The position numbers were made by a program, and so were the translations under genes. DNA of 64,000 bases from an uncultured Phocaeicola sp. (GTDB lineage: Bacteria; Bacteroidota; Bacteroidia; Bacteroidales; Bacteroidaceae). Below the pieces are notes generated by a model that was not told the DNA's origin, did not search any database, and saw nothing but the letters and a program-made list of their open reading frames with translations. Below, piece by piece: positions 1 through 7,453 of the stretch (its first letter is position 1; every line of letters starts with the position of its first letter). The stretch is taken from positions 1-64,000 of the forward strand of contig CALUGI010000012.1 in NCBI GenBank assembly GCA_944320135.1, given 5' to 3'.

Positions 1-74
1 GGGGTCGAACCGGGATGGATTTTACTCCACTGGTGTTTGAGACCAGCGCGTCTACCGATTCCGCCATCTGGGCA
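1..74 (-). tRNA. tRNA-Leu (anticodon CAA), 3' end cut by window edge
   Basis: Read on the minus strand, the sequence starts TGCCCAGATGGCGG, has a D-arm with GGTAGACGC, and an anticodon stem CTGGT/ACCAG closing the loop CTCAAAC, which gives anticodon CAA. A long variable arm and the T-arm start GGTTCGA follow, as expected for a class II tRNA-Leu. The 3' half of the acceptor stem lies outside the window. It has its own promoter box at 93-100, so it is probably not processed from the der operon transcript that ends at 226. Confidence 0.93.
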
Positions 75-92
75 TTTTTTTGAAATGCGCTG

Positions 93-100
93 CAAAGATA
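93..100 (-). promoter_or_regulatory. Promoter -7 box of tRNA-Leu (TATCTTTG)
   Basis: On the minus strand TATCTTTG matches the Bacteroidetes consensus TAnnTTTG and lies 18 bases upstream of the mature tRNA 5' end at 74. A 22-base periodic array sits directly behind it at 109-175. Confidence 0.7.
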
Positions 101-108
101 GAAAAACC

Positions 109-175
109 CGCCCATATTTCCAAACAAATTCCGGCAATATTCCAGAAACATGTCGAAAAAGGCACAAAAAAAATG
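109..175. repeat. 22-base periodic array, instance 1 (3 units)
   Basis: Three units at 109-130, 131-152 and 153-175 (22, 22, 23 bases). The units start CGCCC, CCGGC and TCGAA and carry A-rich stretches towards their ends. The array begins 9 bases behind the -7 box of the tRNA-Leu promoter, so it covers roughly -25 to -90 of that promoter. Confidence 0.5.
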
Positions 176-225
176 CAAAACAAAAGTTTTTCCTTCTGCT
201 TTGCATCTTTAAATTACCGACAGAA

Positions 226-1539
226 TTATTTCTGACGGAAGAATATGTTGATCGGAGTGCCCGACAATTTCCAACGCTCACGGATTTTGTTCTCCAGGAA
301 ACGCTTGTAAGGTTCCTTCACGTACTGCGGCAGATTCGCAAAGAAAACGAATGAAGGAATCCGCGTATTGGGCAGCTGAGTGACATACTTTATCTTTATA
401 TATTTGCCCTTGTTCGAAGGAGGCGGATAAGCCTCTATCAACGGCAGCAGTTCTTCATTCAAGCGGGCGGTCGGTATCCTTGCTGTCCGAGCCTCATATA
501 CGTCTTTTGCCGTTTCAAGCACCTTAAGAATACGCTGCTTGGTAAGGGCAGAAGTGAAGATAATCGGAAAATCGGTAAACGGAGCCAAACGGTTGCGAAT
601 GGCGTCTTCATAATTCTTCATCACCTTCACCGTCTTTTCTTCAACCAAATCCCATTTGTTCACAACGACTACAAGTCCCTTCTGGTTGCGCTGTATCAAA
701 GAAAAGATGTTCAAGTCCTGACGCTCGATGCCGCGCGTCGCGTCCAGCATCAGGATGCAGACATCCGAGTTTTCTATCGAACGGATAGAGCGGACAACGG
801 AATAATACTCCAAGTCTTCCGTCACCTTGTTCTTTCTCCGAATGCCGGCCGTGTCAACCAGATAAAAGTCGAAACCGAACTTGTTGTAGCGGGTATAAAT
901 GGAATCGCGCGTAGTGCCTGCTATCTCCGTCACTATATTCCTGTCTTCCCCAATGAAGGCATTGATAATGGAAGACTTGCCTACATTCGGACGGCCTACC
1001 ACCGCAAAGCGGGGCACATCCTCGTCCAGCAGTTCCGGCACTTCTTTCTTGAACTTGCTCAGAATCAAATCAAGCAAGTCGCCCGTACCGCTTCCGGTCA
1101 TTGCAGAGATGCAATACGGATCGCCCAAACCGAGCGAATAGAACTCCGCAGCGTTGAATTGCAACATATTGTTGTCGGTCTTGTTGGCCACCACAATCAC
1201 GGGCGTTTTCGAACGGCGCAGGATGTCAGCTACATCCATATCCAAATCAGTCACTCCGTTCATTATGTCTACCACAAACAAGATTACGTCCGCCTCATCA
1301 ATGGCCAGTTTTACCTGCTTGCGGATTTCTTCTTCAAACACATCGTCCGAGTTTACCACCCAACCGCCGGTATCCACCACAGAAAACTCTTTGCCCAACC
1401 ATTCCGACTTTCCGTATTGGCGGTCGCGGGTAGTACCGGCCTGTTCGTTCACAATCGCCTGACGAGTCTGCGTCAAGCGGTTAAACAGTGTCGACTTTCC
1501 CACATTGGGACGTCCTACAATTGCTACTAAATTTCCCAT
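226..1539 (-). CDS. der: Ribosome-assembly GTPase Der (EngA)
   Basis: Der is a tandem GTPase needed for 50S subunit maturation. The protein has two G domains: the first has GRPNVGKS at residues 9-16, DTGG at about 56-59 and NKTD at 119-122; the second has GRPNVGKS at about 182-189, a DTAG motif and NKWD near 295. A KH-like C-terminal domain follows. The start at 1539 (MGNLVAIVG) is preferred over the in-frame ATG four codons upstream because family members begin directly before the first G1 beta strand. Length is 437 aa, normal for the family. It is the last gene of the minus-strand operon yceD-rpmF-fabH-era-der, 32 bases after era, so two ribosome-assembly GTPases are encoded side by side. 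Confidence 0.97.
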   Translation of the reverse strand: MGNLVAIVGRPNVGKSTLFNRLTQTRQAIVNEQAGTTRDRQYGKSEWLGKEFSVVDTGGWVVNSDDVFEEEIRKQVKLAIDEADVILFVVDIMNGVTDLDMDVADILRRSKTPVIVVANKTDNNMLQFNAAEFYSLGLGDPYCISAMTGSGTGDLLDLILSKFKKEVPELLDEDVPRFAVVGRPNVGKSSIINAFIGEDRNIVTEIAGTTRDSIYTRYNKFGFDFYLVDTAGIRRKNKVTEDLEYYSVVRSIRSIENSDVCILMLDATRGIERQDLNIFSLIQRNQKGLVVVVNKWDLVEEKTVKVMKNYEDAIRNRLAPFTDFPIIFTSALTKQRILKVLETAKDVYEARTARIPTARLNEELLPLIEAYPPPSNKGKYIKIKYVTQLPNTRIPSFVFFANLPQYVKEPYKRFLENKIRERWKLSGTPINIFFRQK

Positions 1540-1571
1540 AACTTTATTCATTTACGGCTTCGCAGCCGAGA

Positions 1572-2453
1572 TTAATCCAACTGATAGCCGAAGTTCTTCA
1601 GTTCCTTGTCGGAACTCCTCCAGCCTTTGTCGACTTTTACGAACACTTCCAGATAAACCGATTTCTGGAAGAAGTGCTCCAAGGTTCTGCGCGCTTCCGT
1701 CGCCACTTTCTTCAATGCCACCCCCTTGTGTCCGATAATGATTCCTTTTTGCGAATCGCGCTCCACATAAATGACTGCATTGATATGGATGCTCTTCTTT
1801 TCTTCCTTGAACTGCTCTACCACCACTTCCACCGAGTAAGGAACCTCCTTGTCATAATACAGCAGAATCTTTTCGCGTATAATCTCAGTCACGAAGAAGC
1901 GTGCGGGCTTGTCTGTCCACTGGTCTTTGCCGAAATAGGGAGGCGAATCGGGCAGCAGTTCCTTGATACGCTTCATCACCGCGTCTACGTTAAACTTCGC
2001 TTTGCAAGAAATCGGAATGATTTCAGCCTTCGGAAGCAGTTTGTGCCATTCTTCCACCAATCTTGTCAAATCCCCCTGATTGCTCAAATCGATTTTATTG
2101 ATCAGCACCAATACCGGAACCTCCATGCAACGCACCTTTTCAAGGAAGTCTGCATTCTTGTCTACTTTCTCAACTGCATCAGTCACGTAGAGAAGGATGT
2201 CCGCATCGGCCAAAGCCGACTCAGAGAAGTTCAGCATAGACTCCTGGAGTTTGTAGTTAGGCTTGAGCACCCCCGGAGTATCAGAGAAAACAATCTGCAT
2301 GTCCTCCGTGTTCAAGATTCCCATGATGCGGTGACGGGTTGTTTGCGCCTTGAAAGTGGCGATAGAAATACGTTCCCCCACCAGCAAATTCATCAACGTA
2401 GACTTGCCCACATTGGGATTGCCCACGATATTAACGAAACCGGCTTTATGCAT
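1572..2453 (-). CDS. era: GTPase Era
   Basis: Era binds 16S rRNA and couples 30S maturation to growth. GNPNVGKS is at residues 11-18, followed by DTPG and NKID G-domain motifs, and the C-terminal KH domain contains GHKG. The reading frame is open further upstream, but the start MHKAGFVNIVG at 2453 is chosen. The upstream ATG would place the coding region inside the palindromic hairpin at 2468-2520, and the 12 extra residues do not resemble Era. Length is 293 aa. It lies between fabH and der in one orientation, and the hairpin between fabH and era may attenuate transcription. Confidence 0.96.
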   Translation of the reverse strand: MHKAGFVNIVGNPNVGKSTLMNLLVGERISIATFKAQTTRHRIMGILNTEDMQIVFSDTPGVLKPNYKLQESMLNFSESALADADILLYVTDAVEKVDKNADFLEKVRCMEVPVLVLINKIDLSNQGDLTRLVEEWHKLLPKAEIIPISCKAKFNVDAVMKRIKELLPDSPPYFGKDQWTDKPARFFVTEIIREKILLYYDKEVPYSVEVVVEQFKEEKKSIHINAVIYVERDSQKGIIIGHKGVALKKVATEARRTLEHFFQKSVYLEVFVKVDKGWRSSDKELKNFGYQLD

Positions 2454-2467
2454 ATAAGTCTTTTTTG

Positions 2468-2520
2468 ATTCGCCGACAAAAAAACGCATCGGATTGGGAT
2501 GCGTTTTTCTGTCGGCGAAT
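2468..2520. terminator. Nested palindrome between fabH and era (attenuator or terminator)
   Basis: An outer stem pairs 2468-2478 with 2510-2520 (ATTCGCCGACA). An inner stem GATGCG/CGCATC at about 2485-2504 is followed on the minus strand by a run of seven T and on the plus strand by five T. The run of T lies inside the outer arm, so the inner hairpin is an intrinsic-terminator shape while the full stem would sequester the run. It sits between fabH and era within an operon, suggesting partial termination. Confidence 0.6.
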
Positions 2521-2531
2521 GAGTTTTCATC

Positions 2532-3530
2532 TTATTTTCCGTCATACCCCCACTTCACATAGCAGGCGCCCCATGTAAATCCGGCACCGAATGCAGTGAA
2601 GATAATGTTGTCGCCCTTTTTCAGCTGCTTCTCGTAATCCCACAGACAAAGAGGCAGTGTGCCTGCGCTGGTATTTCCGTAACGTTGGATATTGACCATC
2701 ACCTTTTCCAGCGGAACTTCGAGACGGGAAGCCACCGCGTCGATGATACGGAGGTTGGCCTGGTGCGGAACAATCCAATCAATGTTGTCCTTGCTCAATC
2801 CGTTCCGTTCTGCAATCTGCGCCGTAGCGTCCGACATGTTAGAGACGGCATATTTGAATACGGTTCTGCCTTCCTGATACAGATAGTGCATCTTGTTGTC
2901 GATAGTGAAATAAGAAGGAGGGCATACCGAACCTCCGGCCTTCATGTGAAGGAACGGAAGCCCCTTTCCGTCTGTTCTCAAGATAGCGTCCATGATGCCA
3001 TAGTCCTCTGTCGTGGCCTCTACCATGCAGGCTGCCGCTCCGTCGCCGAATATCGGGCAAGTCGCACGGTCTGCATAGTTCACCATCGATGACATCTTGT
3101 CGGCTCCCACGACAATCACTTTCTTGTGGCGGCCCGACTGTATCATTCCGGCTGCCGTGTCCATCGCGAAAAGGAAGCCGCTGCACGCTGCCTGCAAATC
3201 GTAGGCGAACGCGTTCTTCAGCCCCAATTTGTCACAGAGGATAGAAGCGGTCGAAGGGAAATGATAGTCCGGAGTGGTGGTAGCCACAATCACGCAATCG
3301 ATTGAATCCGGATCGGAATTCGTCTTCTGCATCAACTGCTTGGCCGCCTTTCGCGCCATGTAGGAGGTGCCCAGACCTTCTTCGTTCAGAATACGTCTTT
3401 CCTTCACCCCGATGCGGGTCATAATCCACTCGTCGTTGGTGTCAACCATTCGCGACAACTCTTCGTTTGTCAGCACATAGTCAGGCACGTAACCGCCGAC
3501 TCCCGTAATTACAGCATTAATTTTTTCCAT
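2532..3530 (-). CDS. fabH: Beta-ketoacyl-ACP synthase III (FabH)
   Basis: FabH condenses acetyl-CoA with malonyl-ACP to begin type II fatty acid synthesis. The catalytic Cys lies in LQAACSGF (about residue 116), the His in VPHQAN and the Asn in YGNTSAG, in the usual order. The start [14 protein letters not shown] at 3530 is preceded by AAAGG and fits the family; the frame is open 93 bases further upstream, but that part overlaps the gap behind rpmF and has no FabH character. Length is 332 aa. It follows rpmF by 116 bases, repeating the widely seen yceD-rpmF-fab gene order, here without plsX. Confidence 0.97.
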   Translation of the reverse strand: MEKINAVITGVGGYVPDYVLTNEELSRMVDTNDEWIMTRIGVKERRILNEEGLGTSYMARKAAKQLMQKTNSDPDSIDCVIVATTTPDYHFPSTASILCDKLGLKNAFAYDLQAACSGFLFAMDTAAGMIQSGRHKKVIVVGADKMSSMVNYADRATCPIFGDGAAACMVEATTEDYGIMDAILRTDGKGLPFLHMKAGGSVCPPSYFTIDNKMHYLYQEGRTVFKYAVSNMSDATAQIAERNGLSKDNIDWIVPHQANLRIIDAVASRLEVPLEKVMVNIQRYGNTSAGTLPLCLWDYEKQLKKGDNIIFTAFGAGFTWGACYVKWGYDGK

Positions 3531-3646
3531 CCTTTCAAATTTAAGTCGTTGCGCCCGATAAAAAATCAGCCGGACGAGCCGAAAAGGCTCTCCGGCTTTT
3601 ATCCTTACCGAACACACAGACATGTGTTCAATCGCGCTGTCCGGTA

Positions 3647-3832
3647 TTAGAGGGCAGCTTCTTTTTCAATCGCTAATTTACCTCTGTAGTAACCGCAAGC
3701 TCCACAAACTGTGTGATAAACATGCCATGCGCCGCAGTTGGGGCAGATAGCCAAAGTAGGAGCAACTGCCTTGTCGTGAGTTCTTCTCTTGGCAGTTCTC
3801 GTTTTTGATTGTCTTCTTTTAGGATGTGCCAT
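3647..3832 (-). CDS. rpmF: 50S ribosomal protein L32
   Basis: A 61-aa basic protein starting [13 protein letters not shown] with a zinc-ribbon CPNC...CGAC in its second half, as in L32 proteins that keep their four cysteines. It lies 16 bases after yceD and before fabH, a classic arrangement linking ribosome and lipid synthesis. Length and motif are typical. Confidence 0.97.
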   Translation of the reverse strand: MAHPKRRQSKTRTAKRRTHDKAVAPTLAICPNCGAWHVYHTVCGACGYYRGKLAIEKEAAL

Positions 3833-3848
3833 TGTTTTAAGTTTTTAT

Positions 3849-4415
3849 TTAATTATTATTCAATATTTTCTTCAACTCGTTCCATCGCGGATCGGTTTCC
3901 CGGCCATCGTCCGGAATCGCTTCCGTATCATCTTTTTCCCAACCCTCAACTTCTTCCGGGGACGAAATACATATATGTTCGTTCAACGCCTTTATCATAC
4001 GTTCATCGCACCCGCCGGGAGCGTGAACTTTCTTCATGGGTAGGCTCAACGCTACAAACTCGTAGACAAACCACGATACATCAATCCAGCCGTCTTCTTC
4101 AGGCACTGTCACAAAATCATCTTTTTCCGAAAAATCGGTCCCTAACTTCACATACAAGGTATTGTCCGTGTCCACAGGAAGTTCCAAATCGGCCAGACAG
4201 CGGTCGCAAGCCACAGTCACCGTCCCTTCCGTATGGAAGTCAAGCACGTATGTGTCCATGCTTTTCCTCACCGAAAGATGCACGTCTATGCGTCCGTCCC
4301 GAACATCGGGAGCGTCAATGTCAGCAAAGAACTGCCCGTCCAACGTACACCCGTACTCGCATGAGTTCTGGCGCATGTCCTTCAATTCCACCTTATATAT
4401 ATCAAGTTTTTCCAA
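3849..4415 (-). CDS. yceD: YceD/DUF177 family protein (23S rRNA accumulation)
   Basis: A 188-aa acidic protein of the DUF177 family, which in other bacteria is linked to 23S rRNA accumulation and is nearly always encoded before rpmF. The CDRCLADLELP stretch in the middle contains the paired cysteines common in the family. The start is read as TTG at 4415: the sequence MEKLDIYKVELKDM aligns in style with family N-termini, while the next ATG is 13 codons in and the ATGs just upstream are out of frame. The promoter box at 4442-4449 would give a leader of only about 20 bases. First gene of the yceD-rpmF-fabH-era-der operon. Confidence 0.88.
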   Translation of the reverse strand: MEKLDIYKVELKDMRQNSCEYGCTLDGQFFADIDAPDVRDGRIDVHLSVRKSMDTYVLDFHTEGTVTVACDRCLADLELPVDTDNTLYVKLGTDFSEKDDFVTVPEEDGWIDVSWFVYEFVALSLPMKKVHAPGGCDERMIKALNEHICISSPEEVEGWEKDDTEAIPDDGRETDPRWNELKKILNNN

Positions 4416-4441
4416 TTCGCGACATCATATAAATCGGGCGA

Positions 4442-4449
4442 CAAAGATA
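4442..4449 (-). promoter_or_regulatory. Promoter -7 box of the yceD-rpmF-fabH-era-der operon
   Basis: On the minus strand TATCTTTG matches TAnnTTTG and lies 27 bases before the TTG start of yceD. It supports that start and marks the head of the operon. Confidence 0.65.
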
Positions 4450-4582
4450 CAAATAATAATTCATTTAATCTAAGATAATCCGCTTTTTATTTATTAAAAA
4501 TGCTTGTTGAGTCCCGAAAGCACGCCCCAAACGGCTCGAAGAACTTCCGTGCCGGAACGAAAGGAAAGCCAGAAAGAAAACG

Positions 4583-4670
4583 CGGGCGCGTTTTCACAGA
4601 AGGGCGGACATCCACCCAGAACAACGCGCCCGCGTTTATCCAACATTTGCCCGTCTTCCGCAACAACCTC
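4583..4670. repeat. 22-base periodic array, instance 2 (4 units)
   Basis: Units at 4583-4604, 4605-4626, 4627-4649 and 4650-4670 (22, 22, 23, 21 bases), starting CGGGCG, CGGACA, CGCCCG and CCCGTC. Looser, similar sequence extends back to about 4512. It fills most of the 370-base gap between the divergent yceD and nagA promoters; I see no gene in this gap. Confidence 0.5.
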
Positions 4671-4743
4671 TCAATTTAAAATAATTAACCCTTCCATATT
4701 AAACAAATATATTATAGAAAGAACACTTAATGAGTATATTAAT

Positions 4744-4751
4744 TAAATTTG
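4744..4751 (+). promoter_or_regulatory. Promoter -7 box of the tandem nagA genes (TAAATTTG)
   Basis: TAAATTTG fits TAnnTTTG and lies 34 bases before the ATG of the first nagA-like gene. Confidence 0.6.
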
Positions 4752-4785
4752 CGGCAGATAAAAAATAAAACCAATCTTATCCAAT

Positions 4786-5952
4786 ATGTTAACACAAATT
4801 ATCAATGCCCGTATCCTTACTCCCCAAGGCTGGCTCAAGAACGGCTCGGTGCTCATCAGAGACAACAAGATTCTGGAAGTGACCAATTGCGACCTTGCCG
4901 TTGTCGGCGCTACGCTGATTGACGCCCAAGGCACGTACATCGTCCCCGGCGGAGTAGAGATTCACGTACACGGAGGCGGAGGCCGCGATTTTATGGAAGG
5001 AAGCGAAGATGCGTTCCGCGCGGCCATCAAAGCGCACATGCAGCACGGAACGACAAGCATCTTCCCCACTCTCTCATCATCAACGATTCCCATGATTCGG
5101 GACGCAGCAGCTACCACCGAAAAGCTGATGGCCGAACCCGACACTCCCGTCTTGGGACTTCACCTGGAAGGACACTACTTCAACATGAAAATGGCGGGCG
5201 GGCAGATGCCGGAGAACATCAAGGACCCCGATCCGGAAGAATACATCCCCTTGCTCGAAGAAACCCACTGCATCAAGCGGTGGGATGCCGCGCCCGAACT
5301 TCCGGGAGCCATGCAGTTTGCCAAGTATATCACCTCGAAAGGCGTGCTGGCAGCCGTAGGGCATACGCAAGCCGAGTTTGAAGACATCTACACCGGATAC
5401 TATGCCGGATACACCCACGCCACTCACTTCTATAACGCCATGCCGGGATTCCACAAACGTCGCGGATACAAGTACGAAGGCACGGTGGAAAGCATCTACC
5501 TGATGGACGACATGACCGTGGAAGTAGTGGCCGACGGCATCCACGTGCCGCCCACTATCCTCCGCCTTGTCTACAAAATCAAAGGCGTCGAAAAGACCGC
5601 ACTGATTACGGATGCGCTCGCCTGCGCCGCAAGCGACAGCAAGGAAGCGTTCGACCCGCGCGTCATCATCGAAGACGGAGTGTGCAAGCTGGCCGACCGC
5701 TCCGCGCTGGCCGGAAGTATCGCCACGATGGACCGCCTGATCCGCACAATGGCGCAGAAGGCCGAAATACCTCTGGAAGACGCAGTGCGCATGGCCTCCG
5801 AAACGCCGGCGCGCATCATGGGCGTGCTCGACCGCAAAGGAACGCTTGAGAAAGGAAAGGATGCCGACATCATCGCCCTCGACGACGACCTGAACGTCCG
5901 TGCAGTATGGGCAATGGGAAAAATCGTGGAAGGCACCAATACATTATTCTAA
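4786..5952 (+). CDS. nagA: N-acetylglucosamine-6-phosphate deacetylase, copy 1
   Basis: NagA removes acetate from GlcNAc-6-phosphate, feeding amino-sugar catabolism and cell-wall recycling. The amidohydrolase features are present: HVHGGGG near residues 60-66, GHT near 204, HATHFYNAM near 222 and a LITDA aspartate motif near 275, with LAGSIATMD after it. One difference stands out: the metal-ligand loop reads EGHYFN where the second copy and most NagA proteins have EGPYLN/EGPF; the Glu is kept and the Pro is replaced by His. Length is 388 aa. The gene is followed 19 bases later by a close paralog, so both are probably one transcript. Substrate could differ between the copies. Confidence 0.85.
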   Translation: MLTQIINARILTPQGWLKNGSVLIRDNKILEVTNCDLAVVGATLIDAQGTYIVPGGVEIHVHGGGGRDFMEGSEDAFRAAIKAHMQHGTTSIFPTLSSSTIPMIRDAAATTEKLMAEPDTPVLGLHLEGHYFNMKMAGGQMPENIKDPDPEEYIPLLEETHCIKRWDAAPELPGAMQFAKYITSKGVLAAVGHTQAEFEDIYTGYYAGYTHATHFYNAMPGFHKRRGYKYEGTVESIYLMDDMTVEVVADGIHVPPTILRLVYKIKGVEKTALITDALACAASDSKEAFDPRVIIEDGVCKLADRSALAGSIATMDRLIRTMAQKAEIPLEDAVRMASETPARIMGVLDRKGTLEKGKDADIIALDDDLNVRAVWAMGKIVEGTNTLF

Positions 5953-5971
5953 CAACTAAACTTCGAACTAT

Positions 5972-7141
5972 ATGCTGACACAACTTATCAACGGCCATAT
6001 ACTCACACCGCAAGGCTGGCTGAAAGACGGCTCGGTGCTCATCAACGACGGAAAAATCCTGGAGGTGACCAACAGCGACCTTGCCGTTATCGGCGCAAAG
6101 GTCATCGATGCAAAGGGAATGTTCATCGTTCCGGGATTCGTATCCATGCACAGTCACGGAGGAGGAGGAAAGGACTTTACCGAGGCTTCTCCCGAAGCGT
6201 TCCGCACCATCGTGGGCGCTCACCTGAAGCACGGAGCGACAACGATGTTCCCAACGCTCTCGTCCACTACTTTCGACACAATCCGGCAAGCAGTGTCCGT
6301 GTGCGAAGAAATGATGCAGCAACCGGAAAGCGTCGTGCAAGGCTTGCACATCGAAGGTCCTTATCTGAACAAAAAGATGGCGGGCGCGCAATGGGGCGAT
6401 TTCTTGAAAGACCCGAATGCGGAAGAATACGTTCCTTTGCTTGAAAGCACAAGGTGCATCAAACGCTGGGACATCAGTCCGGAACTTCCGGGAGCGCACG
6501 ACTTCGCACATTACACCTCATCGCACGGGATTCTGACCGCCATCACGCATACCGAAGCGGAGTTCCCTGAAATCAAGGCTGCATTCGAAGCCGGATTCAC
6601 CCACGCGGCCCACTTCTACAACGCCATGCCGGGATTCCACAAACGCCGCGAATATAAATATGAAGGCACAGTGGAAAGTGTTTATCTGATAGACGACATG
6701 AGCGTGGAAGTGATTGCCGACGGGGTACACCTCCCGGCAACCATCCTGAAGCTGGTTTACAAACTGAAAGGAGTGGAAAAGACTTGCCTGGTAACCGACG
6801 CGCTGAAATACGCCGCCTACGAAGGAGAAACCATCGACGACCCGCGCTATGTGATTGAAGACGGAGTGTGCAAGCTGGCCGACCACCAGTCGCTGGCAGG
6901 AAGCATCGCCACGATGGACAAGCTCATCCAGACTGTAGTGAAGAAGGCGGGCATCCCGCTGGCGGATGCAGTGCGCATGGCGTCCGAAACTCCGGCGCAA
7001 ATTATCGGAGTGGCCGACCGCAAAGGAACGCTCCAGAAAGGCAAGGATGCCGACATCGTCATCCTCGACAAGGACGTGAACGTGCGTTGCGTGTTCTCCT
7101 ACGGAAACATCGTGGAAGGAACAAACACCATGATTCATTGA
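5972..7141 (+). CDS. nagA: N-acetylglucosamine-6-phosphate deacetylase, copy 2
   Basis: A 389-aa paralog of the gene just upstream, with near-identical blocks such as GFHKRR.YKYEGTVES and LAGSIATMD. It keeps the usual HSHGGGG, EGPYLN, HAAHFYNAM and VTDA motifs. Where copy 1 has GHTQAE this copy has THTEAE, so the metal-binding His is kept in a changed neighbourhood. The tandem arrangement indicates local duplication followed by clear divergence (by eye roughly 60 % identity). No terminator or promoter is visible in the 19-base gap. Confidence 0.88.
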   Translation: MLTQLINGHILTPQGWLKDGSVLINDGKILEVTNSDLAVIGAKVIDAKGMFIVPGFVSMHSHGGGGKDFTEASPEAFRTIVGAHLKHGATTMFPTLSSTTFDTIRQAVSVCEEMMQQPESVVQGLHIEGPYLNKKMAGAQWGDFLKDPNAEEYVPLLESTRCIKRWDISPELPGAHDFAHYTSSHGILTAITHTEAEFPEIKAAFEAGFTHAAHFYNAMPGFHKRREYKYEGTVESVYLIDDMSVEVIADGVHLPATILKLVYKLKGVEKTCLVTDALKYAAYEGETIDDPRYVIEDGVCKLADHQSLAGSIATMDKLIQTVVKKAGIPLADAVRMASETPAQIIGVADRKGTLQKGKDADIVILDKDVNVRCVFSYGNIVEGTNTMIH

Positions 7142-7227
7142 ACGGATTGAACGCCGGAAAACTCGATGGCACGGAAGCGGGAAAGCTGCTTTCCGTGCCA
7201 TTTTTATTAAAACTTTCACGGAAAGCG

Positions 7228-7336
7228 GCACGCTGATATCCCAGAAACCCGCCGGACTTTCCCCAAAAAGCCGCCGTCCGTGCCGGAAAAGGCGGACGTC
7301 CGCACGGTAAAAGCCGCCCGTGTTTTCGCGCGCCGG
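7228..7336. repeat. 22-base periodic array, instance 3 (4-5 units)
   Basis: Units at 7228-7249, 7250-7271, 7272-7292 and 7293-7314 (22, 22, 21, 22), with a looser one to about 7336. Ends read AAACC, AAAAAGC, AAAAGG and AAAAGC; starts are CGCCGG, CGCCGT and CGGACG. It lies in the 312-base gap between nagA copy 2 and mnmG, upstream of the mnmG promoter; nothing else is seen in that gap. Confidence 0.55.
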
Positions 7337-7391
7337 GAACAAGAAGCCGTACAAAGTGCCACGAAGCATTCGCTCTTTTCGGGGAAAATTG

Positions 7392-7425
7392 TTGTTGACC
7401 ATGCCGCCATTTTTTCGTATTTTTG
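7392..7425 (+). promoter_or_regulatory. Promoter of mnmG
   Basis: TTGTTG at 7392-7397 and TATTTTTG at 7418-7425 are separated by 20 bases, fitting a Bacteroidetes -33/-7 promoter. The ATG of mnmG is 28 bases after the -7 box. Confidence 0.65.
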
Positions 7426-7453
7426 CTCCCGAATCAAAATCATTGGAAGAAGA

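Noticed and set aside
4504-4746. 80-codon open frame between yceD and nagA
   Set aside because: It is the translation of the periodic array and promoter region, with no start signal.
4786-5952. nagA copy 1 as a pseudogene
   Set aside because: The Pro to His change is the only motif anomaly; frame, length and all metal ligands are intact.
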